From assembly GCA_964019135.1 (NCBI GenBank), contig OZ025252.1:6774823-6838822 (forward strand): a stretch of 64,000 nucleotides of DNA, read 5' to 3'. The translations under genes were made by a program, and so were the position numbers. The notes beneath the pieces are model-generated. The model was not told the DNA's origin. It saw nothing but the letters and a program-made list of their open reading frames with translations, and did not search any database. Shown here one piece after another: positions 10,701 through 21,600 of this stretch (the stretch's first letter is position 1; the number at the start of each line of letters is the position of its first letter). The DNA is from Arenicola marina. Lineage: Eukaryota > Annelida > Polychaeta > Arenicolidae.

Positions 10701-13485
10701 AGTCCTCACTGCTCAGTGCAATCGTTCAGTCAGTCCTCGCTGCTCAGTGCAATCGTTAAATCAGTCCTCGCTGTTCAGTGCAATCGTTCAGTCCTCGCTG
10801 TTCAGTGCAATCGTTTAGTCCTCGCTGCTCAGTGCAGTCCTTAAGTCAGTCCTCACTGCTCAGTGCAATTGTTCAGTCAGTCCTCGCTGCTCAGTGCAAT
10901 CGTTCAGTCCTCGCTGCTCAGTGCAATCGTTCAGTCAGTCCTCACTGCTCAGTGCAATCGTTCAGCCAATCCTCACTGCTCAGTGCAATCGTTCAGTCAG
11001 TCCTCGCTGCTCAGTGCAATCGTTAAATCAGTCCTCGCTGTTCAGTGCAATCGTTCAGTCCTCGCTGTTCAGTGCAATCGTTTAGTCCTCGCTGCTCAGT
11101 GCAGTCGTTAAGTCAGTCCTCACTGCTCAGTGCAATTGTTCAGTCAGTCCTCGCTGCTCAGTGCAATCGTTCAGTCCTCGCTGCTCAGTGCAATTGTTCA
11201 GTCAGTCCTCACTGCTCAGTGCAATCGTTCAGCCAATCCTCACTGCTCAGTGCAATCGTTCAGTCAGTCCTCGCTGCTCAGTGCAATCGTTCAGTCCTCG
11301 CTGCTCAGTGCAATCGTTCAGTCAGTCCTCACTGCTCAGTGCAATCGTTCAGTCAGTCCTCGCTGCTCAGTGCAATCGTTAAATCAGTCCTCGCTGTTCA
11401 GTGCAATCTTTCAGTCCTCGCTGTTCAGTGCAATCGTTTAGTCCTCGCTGCTCAGTGCAATTGTTCAGTCAGTCCTCACTGCTCAGTGCAATCGTTCAGT
11501 CAGTCCTCGCTGCTCAGTGCAATCGTTTAGTCCTCGCTGCTCAGTGCAGTCGTTAAGTCAGTCCTCACTGCTCGGTGCAATCGTTCAGTCAGTCCTCACT
11601 GCTCGGTGCAATTGTTCAGTCAGTCCTCGCTGCTCAGTGCAATCGTTTAGTCCTCGCTGCTCAGTGCAGTCGTTAAGTCAGTCCTCACTGCTCGGTGCAA
11701 TCGTTCAGTCAGTCCTCACTGCTCCGTGCAATCGTTCAGTCAGTCCTCACTGCTCCGTGCAATCGTTCAGTCAGTCCTCGCCGCTCAGTGCAGTCGTTAA
11801 GTCAGTCCTCACTGCTCGGTGCAATCGTTCAGTGAGTCCTCACTGCTAAGTGCAATCGTTCAGTCAGTCCTCACTGCTCAGTGCAATCGTTAAGTCAGTC
11901 CTCACTGCTCAGTGCAGTCGTTCAGTCAGTCCTCGCTGCTCCGTGCAATCGTTCAGTCAGTCCTCACTGCTCAGTGCAGTCGTTCAGTGAGTCCTCACTG
12001 CTCAGTGCAATCGTTCAGTCAGTCCTCGCTGCTCCGTGCAATCGTTCAGTCCTCGCTGCTCAGTGCAGTCGTTAAGTCAGTCCTCACTGCTCAGTGCAGT
12101 CGTTAAGTCAGTCCTCACTGCTCGGTGCAATCGTTCAGTCAGTCCTCGCTGCTCAGTGCAGTCGTTAAGTCACTCCTCGCTGCTCCGTGCAATCGTTCAG
12201 TCCTCGCTGCTCAGTGCAGTCGTTAAGTCAGTCCTCGCTGCTCCGTGCAATCGTTCAGTCCTCGCTGCTCAGTGCAGTCGTTCAGTCCTCGCTGCTCAGT
12301 GCAGTCGTTCAGTCCTCGCTGCTCAGTGCAGTCGTTCAGTCCTCGCTGCTCCGTGCAATCGTTAAGTCAGTCCTCGCTGCTCAGTGCAGTCGTTAAGTCA
12401 GTCCTCGCTGCTCCGTGCAATCGTTCAGTCCTCGCTGCTCCGTGCAATCGTTCAGTCCTCGCTGCTCAGTGCAGTCGTTCAGTCCTCGCTGCTCAGTGCA
12501 ATCGTTCAGTCCTCGCTGCTCAGTGCAGTCGTTCAGTCCTCGCTGCTCAGTGCAGTCGTTAAGTCAGTCCTCGCTGCTCAGTGCAGTCGTTAAGTCAGTC
12601 CTCGCTGCTCAGTGCAGTCGTTAAGTCAGTCCTCGCTGCTCAGTGCAATCGTTCAGTCCTCGCTGCTCAGTGCAGTCGTTCAGTCCTCGCTGCTCAGTGC
12701 AGTCGTTAAGTCAGTCCTCGCTGCTCAGTGCAGTCGTTAAGTCAGTCCTCGCTGCTCAGTGCAGTCGTTAAGTCAGTCCTCGCTGCTCAGTGCAGTCGTT
12801 CAGTCCTCGCTGCTCAGTGCAGTCGTTCAGTCCTCGCTGCTCAGTGCAGTCGTTCAGTCCTCGCTGCTCAGTGCAGTCCTTCAGTCCTCGCTGCTCCGTG
12901 CAATCGTTCAGTCCTCGCTGCTCAGTGCAGTCGTTAAGTCAGTCCTCGCTGCTCGGTGCAATCGTTCAGTCCTCGCTGCTCAGTGCAGTCGTTCAGTCCT
13001 CGCTGCTCAGTGCAATCGTTCAGTCAGTCCTCGCTGCTCAGTGCAATCGTTCAGTCCTCACTGCTCGGTGCAATCGTTCAGTCAGTCCTCGCTGCTCCGT
13101 GCAATCGTTCAGTCAGTCCTCGCTGCTCCGTGCAATCGTTCAGTCAGTCCTCGCTGTTCAGTGCAGTCGTTCAGTCCTCACTGCTCAGTGCAATCGTTCA
13201 GTCAGTCCTCGCTGCTCAGTGCAATCGTTCAGTCCTCACTGCTCAGTGCAATCGTTCAGTCAGTCCTCGCTGCTCCGTGCAATCGTTCAGTCAGTCCTCG
13301 CTGCTCCGTGCAATCGTTCAGTCAGTCCTCGCTGTTCAGTGCAATCGTTCAGTCCTCACTGCTCAGTGCAATCGTTCAGTCAGTCCTCACTGCTCAGTGC
13401 AATCGTTCAGTCAGTCCTCGCTGCTCAGTGCAATCGTTCAGTCAGTCCTCGCTGTTCAGTGCAGCCGTTCAGTCAGCCCTCACTT
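4754..13485. repeat. 8.7-kb 31/27-bp satellite with higher-order repeats
   Basis: About 290-300 head-to-tail units. The shared core is CTCAGTGCAATCGTTCAGTC preceded by CTCGCTG or CTCACTG. The long unit is 31 bp; a 27-bp form lacks one CAGT. Variants include GCAGTCGTT, GTTAAGTC and TTCCATGCAG. Variant order repeats at 1.92-1.96 kb: a rare CTCCTCAGCGC unit lies at 6131 and 8059; equivalent blocks start near 6992, 8947 and 10863, near 7259, 9214 and 11130, and near 9601 and 11517. From about 12240 to 12960 the array is mostly uniform 27-bp units. The unit lacks stops in all three forward frames and 31 is not a multiple of 3, so up to 517 codons are open. That is a property of the repeat, not evidence for a protein. 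Confidence 0.95.
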
Positions 13486-14945
13486 CTGTCGTTCCGGCCT
13501 CCCACATCCTGCTCCTAGGCGGAGCCAGTGTTCCACCCAGGCCCCTTCCCTGCGCGTGGCCGCCGCGCCAAGTGTCAATCATATTGGTCCGGGCCAATCA
13601 GCGATGGACGGCCGCCCGCGTGCGTCACTTTGTCAGTGCTCCTACCCCCACTCCGCTTGCACTTCCGCACTCGTCCCTCACTTCTATCATGCCCTACTGC
13701 CACCCCGCCCCCCACCGCCGCTTACTTGAGGCAGGCCGGCAAGGTGGTGGACTGGACTGTAGTTGCAACGGAAAGCTCCACTGTGCGTGCGGAGACACAA
13801 GGCGCCATCTGACGGAAGGACGGACCTTGTAGGGACACCCCGGAGTGCAGGGACCACCACCTGCCTGCACCCTTGGCGGATCTTTGCGTCCGGATAACCT
13901 AGCTGCCCCAGTGCCCAGGACGCCCCGAGGACCCAGCGGATTCCGGACCAAGGTGCGGGTTGCGGGGGCGGGGCAGGTGCGCGGCCCGGTCCTCGGCGCT
14001 TACGTCACCGCTGAAGAGCGGCGACTGAAGAGCGGCGACAGAGACAGAGAGACACAGACACTGACTGAAGGATCTACCCAACCTTATCTAGTTATAACAA
14101 CCACCGAACTGTCACAGCGTACCACTCTATTCGCCCTTGGTATGCCCGGAATGAGGTTATAGGTAGCTAACTGCAGTGCCTGGTTACTTACATAAAAAGA
14201 CGTTTTGCTCGGCTTATTACAACTCTTACAACGCGAGCGACGCGGAATTCGACAAAAAGTTCTGTTTAGTTTAAACCTTCGGTCATGGTGATAGTTCGCT
14301 ACGTGATAAGCGCCCCAGTGGATACTCCGCCATTGATCAGATAACTATTGAGGCGACCGCATGCCACATTTCGCGAAAGACAAGACGCGAAAGTTGGAGG
14401 TTTTTGCGCTGCGATAACACGCTGAGCCGAGTGGCAGATGAGAGAGGTTAGCGCTCCGCAGGGACCACGACGACATTCCAGGAAGAACACCCCCCCACCC
14501 CCCTCCCCTTAACGAGCATCCCTGGTTGAGAGTGGCTGGCTGGCGGTCGGTCCAAGCCCTGGGGTCACGAGGCGGTGGGGGTCTGTGGGGGAGTGAGGCG
14601 GTGAGGGAGGGGAGCGAGGGGTCCTGCTCGCGACTGGCTGGGGCAGCGGTCGGGGGACTGGGGGCGGCGAGCGGGGGACTGGGGGCAGCGTGCGGCGGAC
14701 TGGGGCAGCGACCGGGGGGCTGGGGACTGAAGCGGGAGCCAGGGACACTCAGCCATGCAGTCCATCCATTCACACATAGATGTGAGGCAACGCAAGCAGG
14801 AGTGATTGGCGGACACAGGACGCGCGTCTGCTACAAGGACACTCCGTCTCTCACAACGCCCGTCGACAAGGGCCATAGAAGGCATGGGTACAAAGCCCAA
14901 TGACTACTCACATTTGCGTAAAAAACAAGAAAACACGGAAATTGT
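13486..14945. other. GC- and CpG-rich unique region
   Basis: After the satellite the sequence becomes CpG-rich (for example 13950-14040 and 14520-14720), with a short duplicated GAAGAGCGGCGAC at about 14013-14040 and a G-rich stretch of GCGGGGGACTGGGGGC type repeats at 14640-14720. It lies 1-2 kb upstream of the signal-peptide exon of gene 1, so it could hold its promoter or a non-coding first exon, but no specific signal proves that. Confidence 0.35.
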
Positions 14946-14949
14946 TACC

Positions 14950-15260
14950 CAAATGAGGCCACTTGAAGGCTGAATCACTAAGTCAAGCCTTACCCCGAGG
15001 CTACTGTTCATCTACGGAGATCACTGAAAGAAAAGTGATGGATGTTAATCTACGAAGGTCTGAAAGCTAAGGGATTATAGTTGGTCATCTGCGATGGCCA
15101 ATGAAAGCAAAGTGACTATAGTTGTTCATGTAGCTTACGGAGGCAACTGAAAACCGAGTGAACATATTTGTTAATCTACGGAGGCCACTGAAAGCCAAGT
15201 GAGCATATCTACGAGTTCACTGACAGTTAAGTGACCCTATATATAGTCACCCTATGGAGA
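14950..15260. repeat. Degenerate ~42-45-bp tandem repeat
   Basis: About six diverged units with the recurring pieces CTACGGAGGCCACTGAAAG and CCAAGTGA. It ends about 300 bp before the proposed start codon of gene 1. Confidence 0.6.
15237..15246 (+). promoter_or_regulatory. TATA-like element upstream of gene 1
   Basis: CTATATATAG lies 311 bp upstream of the proposed ATG and is flanked by GTGAC and GTCAC. It is the only strong TATA-like string in the 350 bp before exon 1. It lies at the end of a degenerate tandem array and there is no independent evidence of transcription start, so this is a weak suggestion. Confidence 0.2.
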
Positions 15261-15299
15261 CCGGCATCTAAAGACTCGGCGACAAGGTGGTGGTTAAAG

Positions 15300-15495
15300 G
15301 CCATTATTCTCAAAGCGACCAGGTAACGCTGCGGTGGAAATACTCTCAAAGCGTCTAAGCAACGATTCGGTGGAAATACTCTCAAGCCGACCAATCCCTC
15401 GGTGGAAATACTCTCAAAGCGACCAACCCTTCTGTGCAAATACTCTAAAAACGACCAACGCTTCGGTGGAAATAGTTTCAAAGCGTCAAATACTC
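15300..15495. repeat. ~35-bp tandem repeat upstream of exon 1
   Basis: Five or six units with the core CGGTGGAAATACTCTCAAAG followed by CGACCAA. It ends about 60 bp before the signal-peptide exon of gene 1, so the presumed 5' UTR or promoter is itself repeat-derived. Confidence 0.8.
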
Positions 15496-15556
15496 CACGT
15501 GTGTGTTGTGTACCTAGTGGGTTTGTACCGACATCTGACATCAACCAGCCGACACG

Positions 15557-15604
15557 ATGGCTCGCCAACTAGGACTTCTGACCCTCATTACAGTCTTCGT
15601 AATG
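15557..15604 (+). CDS. Gene 1 exon 1: signal peptide
   Basis: ATG opens 16 codons reading MARQLGLLTLITVFVM: a short polar n-region with Arg3, then a hydrophobic core. A donor GTAATG follows in phase 0. Joined to exon 2 it continues VPLVHG then AP, a plausible signal-peptidase site, and exon 3 follows in frame. No other exon-1 candidate this good was found in the preceding sequence. Against it: the donor is not strong and the next exon is 12.9 kb away. The last 16 bases of the exon resemble the unit of the array that follows, so exon and repeat share an origin. Confidence 0.5.
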
Positions 15605-18600
15605 GTAATGTTATTTTTTGTACCGTCTTCATTAAAGTCTTCATAACAATTTGTAATACCGTGTACAATATTCAAAGCGGTGTGTAATTCGTTGTAGGTC
15701 TCCATAACGATTTTGCAAATTCTTCATAACGGTTTGCACTTTTCGTAGTGGTTGTACTGTCATAACGGTTTATACAGTCTCTGTACAGCCTTCATAACGG
15801 TTTGTAGTCTTTGTACAGCCTTCGTAATGGTTTGTACAGTCTCTGTACAGTCTTCATAGCGGTTTGTAGTCTTTGTACAGCCTTCGTAACGGTTTGTACA
15901 GTCTTTGTTCAATCTTCATAACGGTTTGTACAGTCGTTGTTCAATCTTCATAACGGTTTGTACAGTCTTTGTACAAACTTCATAACGGTTTGTACAGTCT
16001 TTGTTCAATCTTCATAACGGTTTGTACAGTCTTTGTACAGCCTTCATAACGGTTTGTACAGTCTTTGTACGGCCTTCATAACGGTTTGTACAGTCTTTGT
16101 ACAACCTTCATAACGGTTTGTACAGTCTTTGTTCAATCTTCATAACGGTTTGTACAGTCTTTGTACAGCTTTCATAACGGTTTGTACAGCCTTTGTACAA
16201 CCTCCATAACGGTTTGTACAGTCTTTGTGCAGCCTTCATAACGGTTTGTACAGCCTTTGTACAACCTTCATAACGGTTTGTACAGTCTTTGTACAACCTT
16301 CATAACGGTTTGTACAGCCTTTGTACAGCCTTCATGACGGTTTGTACAGCCTTTGTACAGCCTTCTCTCTTTGTCATTGTTTAAGATATTGCGCTCGTCT
16401 TTGTTGGCTTTGTATCATTTATGCCTGGCTGTGGGTAGCTGGATCCCACGCTCAGTCTAACCCGCAGCTGACATTGCTGACATATAGAGACATAGGGGTA
16501 GAGACGGAGGTTTGACCAGGGCACATGCAGGCACCGGGGGGGGGTGGTTATATCGTAAAGCCAGATCCACCTCTGATAGCACGGCGTGTTATTTCCATGC
16601 CAGTTGCCAGACTTCACCTCGTAAGTACCATCCATCAGCAGTTTTTGGCCATGTATCTGTTCTGTCTATGGCAACAGGCAGCTGTTATGCGGTTTAAACT
16701 CGTTCGCGCACGCAAAAAGCTTTGTGGCCCGCGTCCAAGTTGTTGTCCTGGCGACGCCCACGACGACACGTGCTTGACCGATGTCCATTACATCAGTCGG
16801 CCACTTGGCTGTGTCATTCGTCACCCATTCTGGTAAAGGGAATATGTACACGATTCACAGACTAGCTGTCCGCCTAACAACAACATCGCAAAAACAAAAT
16901 AACGTACTTTGAATTTTAGGGGAACGTTTGCTAAAGTTATGCGAACGTTATCTGGTCACTTTCCGTTTCAGAAACGTTAGCAGAAAACAGCTAATCATTC
17001 TTAAGGACGTTCTAATAATGTTTAAGAGACGTTCTCAAATGTTCAATGACGTTCTAGTTATGTTTAAGGGGCGTTCTAATAGCGTTTTTGATGTTCTAAT
17101 AACATTCAAGGACGTTTTAATAGCGTTTAATGAAGGTCTAATAATGTTTAAGGGACGTTCTAAAAACGTTCAAATAATTTTCAATGAACGTTCTAATAAC
17201 GGTCAAAGATGTTGTAATGGCGTTCTAACATGTATAACATCCAGTGACGTGCTAAAATGTATAACGTTCAATGATGCTCTAAAATGTATAACATTCAATG
17301 ATGTTCTAAAATGTATAACATTCAGTGACGTTCTAACAACGTTCAAGGGGCGTATTAATAACGTTCGTGCGTATGGAACGCCATGCGTTTTTTTAATAGC
17401 TATGTTTCAATATTGAAAAAATGAATATGCAATATTGAAAAATGAATTTGCAATATTAAGAAATGAATTTGCAATATTAAGAAATTAATTAGCAATATTG
17501 AAAATTCGATTTATCAGTATTACAAAATCATTTATCAATATTGAGAATCGATTTTTCAATATTTAAAAATAACCACCCTCAATTTTTAATATTGAAAAAT
17601 CGTTTTCCTACATTACAAATACATTTTTTGATATCACAAATTAATTTTCCAATATTGATAAATCTATACGTGCGGCTTGGCGCAAGTGCCCTCAGGCAAG
17701 CCCGCTTCTCTAGGGGCACAACGGTGTCAATGTTAAAATCCTTAGACGGCAGTAGGGAATCGACTGTAGCTTTTATCATAATGTGTGCGCGTACAATAAT
17801 AGTGCTTGCGTATTCTAGATACCTTGTTCTATCTTCTGACATCAAGAAAGTGTGTCAACACTAGATTGTTGTAGTCATATTTTCGCGAACAAATGTTGGA
17901 GCATGCCACTTTTCCCGACCAACCGCCATGCGTATGCAGCGCCACCTGGCGAATCCCGCCACCATTTGAACCATTTGTAGCCTGGGTCCCAAGAGTCAAT
18001 TAACTGTGACGGAGGGCGCTGCTGTTGTCCCGAAGTTCAAAGTAAGCGACTAACAAGGCCCTCTAGCGGAGAGTCATTTGCTAACGGAGAGGAGGAACCA
18101 AGTCGCATTCAAAGGTACCGGCATCCGCCAAAAACAAATATGGCTGGTCGGGAAAAGTTGTGTGCTCCGACATTTCTTCGCGAAAATATAATCGAAACAA
18201 CCTAGTGTCGACACACTTTCTTGATGTCAGATGATAGAACAAGGTATATAGAATACGTAAAGACTATGATTGTTCGCGCACACATTATAATAAAAACTAC
18301 AGTCTATTCCCTACTAACGTATAAGGCTGTTAACATTGACACCGTTGTGCCCCTAGAACAGCGGGCCTTCACTGGGGCCACTTGCGCCAAATTTGTGGCA
18401 TGAAACGTTGAAAAAAAGACAGCAATAAATTATGGTTCAGGTGCATTAGTCTTGCTGCCAAAGCGGAATGCACAGCTGGTCTCTGTTAAATTTATTACGT
18501 CACATTGTGATACGAGTTTCTATTATTAACTACCCCCAGCACGGCTGTCAGTATTGAACAGGGCATATCTTACTGGTATGTGTTGTTATAAATACCGATA

Positions 18601-21600
18601 ATTCTTTGATATGTATATAAATAAATAACATCAATTTAAAGTTACTATTTCAACAACAAGATTAACATTGGACGAGCGGGGACGCACATACCTGTGTAGT
18701 GACGTCAGCACACTGGCGTAACTCGCAGGAATACAATATTCTGACAGACAACTTTTCACTTGCCGTATATTCTCCGACTATGAAGCCTCCTAGCGGGAGA
18801 GTATTATATCATCTGTTCGGCTGTTCCAGCGAATGCGCCTCCCAACGATCTGACGGAACCCTCCCCCGCCAAATCTGTTTAAATAGTAACTTTTCTGCTG
18901 TCTTCACTGAAACGGTATTTCATCGCATTTTCAGGTCTTCCTTACGTTCATTTTGTGGATATACCTGGAGAAGCTTCGTATGTAACTATAGTGATATGTG
19001 AATGTCTCTATCTTCTGTATGGGGTCCGCCCCGATAGCTCAGTGGGCTAGAGCGCTCGCATTGAGTGATCTGGCCACATGAGAGCCTAACGGCACGTGGA
19101 TCGGTGGTTCGAGCCCCGCTATGGCCATGACTGTGTGGTCGCAGGATAAAGATCCCATGTCCTTCTTCGTAAAGAGTAGGGAGTTACCCCCGGGGACATA
19201 GCTCCACTCTCCATTCCGTCTCCCATTGACGCGATATGACCAAAAGTCCCGAATAACCAACCAAGCAACTACCTTATGTATGAGTTAATGTCCAAGGAAC
19301 ACTTTACCGGATAAGAATGTTATTGCTATCCAGTAATGTCGTTTTCCGGGGACGTTACCGTATTTAAAATCCACGTCGCTATCAAACTTACGCACTACAT
19401 CACAGAAAAATAATGTCGTGAGAGAACGATGGAGTGACGTCACCAGTCGATTTTACATTGACTGTCACCAGTGAATTTTATATTGACTGTCGACTTAGTT
19501 ATCTTTGAATAAAGACACCGTTGTGTATTCTGTAGACGTTAACCATGACGAGGGCAATACATATGAAAGAAAAAAAAAGCTAGGAGCACCGTTACTTTGT
19601 TGGATGATCGATCGATTTGATTTAAGGCGCCCGCTCTGGTAATAAATTAAATGGTTTGGATACTTGTCGTTTAGAGCTAAGTCTCGATTAACTTCGTTAA
19701 TTCCATTGGGAGTATTTTGTCGACACTAAAAAATGTATTCCGTAACTATGACAGCGTTGTCCTTCCTTGCTTCCCAATGCCCTGTATTGGGACGGAGGCG
19801 GTAACCGACGGCTAAGAAGGTTAATCTATACACAGCCAATCGTCTTGTTCACACATTTAATTGAGCAACTTCCGGAGTCCGGGAACTTGCTTCGGAATTC
19901 TTTCCCCACCGGAAATAGTCATCTTCCTCTGCGCATTGCGTCACGCTCGAGGGTTACTCACTCCCCGTCCCTTTCCCCCCACCCCCGCCCTCACCCCCAC
20001 CCCCAACCCCGCGCGGGGCAAGGAACGGGAGACCGGACTCCCGCAGGCTGTGGGATATAAATGTTGCCTTGTTTAAAACCACATTTCAGCGTCTTAGTCA
20101 TGTCCCATTTTTTTTTCGTAGTTTCTAGCCTCGGTTAGGCATCACCGATTTGAGACTGAATGGCACCTGCTCACCTAATTCGTGCCGCCGCCCCCCCCCC
20201 CCCCACCTCTTTTCTTCCCTCCTCTCCCCTTCCCTCCCCATCCCCCACTCCCCCCTCTTCCCGCTTTGGCATCCCACAGATACGTGCCCCCCACCCATCC
20301 CATCCCACCCACGCAAGCTGAAATGCTTTAAAGCTGACAACACAAGACAACATTATCCACTCCCAGTTGGTCCCTTCCAGAGTCGACCCCGGGGAGTCGC
20401 CCCCCCCCCCCCACCCCTGTTGTCGGCCACCGCGAGGCGTGCTATCGGACAGCTATCTGCTGCGGTGTTCCCCGCCGTTCATAATGCGATGGGCGTTGTT
20501 TTTACCTGCTGCGCACATGCCCGTTAATCGCGCGTTGAAGGTCACAGAGAGCGCAGCCCCGCGCCACCACACACCAGGGTGGGTGGGTTGAGTCAGTGCC
20601 AACGGGGCAACTCCCTTTACTTCTTTCTCGTGCACCAGAAACACTTCCCATCCCGCTTGCTTGGCCTATTTTTGTCCCTCCAGAAGGAAGCCATTTAACT
20701 TACTGTTTATCTTTCCAGATCAACACTTGTTAGGGTTAAAAAAAAACCCGTTATTTTGGCACCTCGAGTGTATGGATGGGGATGTCACCAGGTCGCCTGC
20801 AGACATGGCCCTCCTCCACTCGCGCCCTCGCACGGCTCTCCACCCTCACCCTCGCCCGGCCCTCCACCCACACGGCCTCACCCTCGCCCGACCCTCCACC
20901 CTCACACTCGCCTGGCCTTCCACCCTCTCTCTCGTGTCCACGCCCCCGCTCTCTACCCCCCCCCCTCCTCATACACACCCCCACCCCCGGGATGATTCCG
21001 TTGCTTGGCTGAGGAACTGACACACTGGCTGGCATGTACCAACAAACTATCTGCTGCGATGCACCAGCTTAGTTAGTCCGCTTTGCATAATGAGTGTTGA
21101 ACCGGTGAGAATTTTTCCGGTGCCAATGTTTTTGGTGACAATTTTTTCGCTGTGAACTTTGTCCGGTGAGCTATTAGATGGGGGTTGCTGTGGGTGGGGG
21201 TTGCTGTGGGTGGGGGTTGCTGTGGGTGAGGGTTACTGTGGGTGGGTGTTACTGTGGGTGTTACTGTGGGTGTTACTGTGGTGATGTGTTACAGTGGGTG
21301 GGTGTTACTGTGGGGATGTGTTACCGTGTTACTGTGATTGGGTGTTACTGTGGGGATGTGTTACCGTGTTACTGTGATTGGGTGTTACTGTGTTACTGTG
21401 GGGATGTGCTACAGTGGTTGGGTGTGTTTCTCCGGTCGATGTTATATCATTGCGGCGCAATGTGCTTTCCCCGTATAGACTGCCTGGTTTATCGTTCTTC
21501 GTTGTCCACAGTGAACAACTTCATCCCCTCACACGTGGCACATGTGCACCACACTGCCGCCTCTCCCAGCACATCTGGTCTCTGCAGAGGAAAAACGTTC

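Noticed and set aside
17579-18403. Short proteins shared by 17.6-18.4 kb and 53.9 kb
   Set aside because: They are the inverted ends of the 714-bp MITE read on each strand, not genes.
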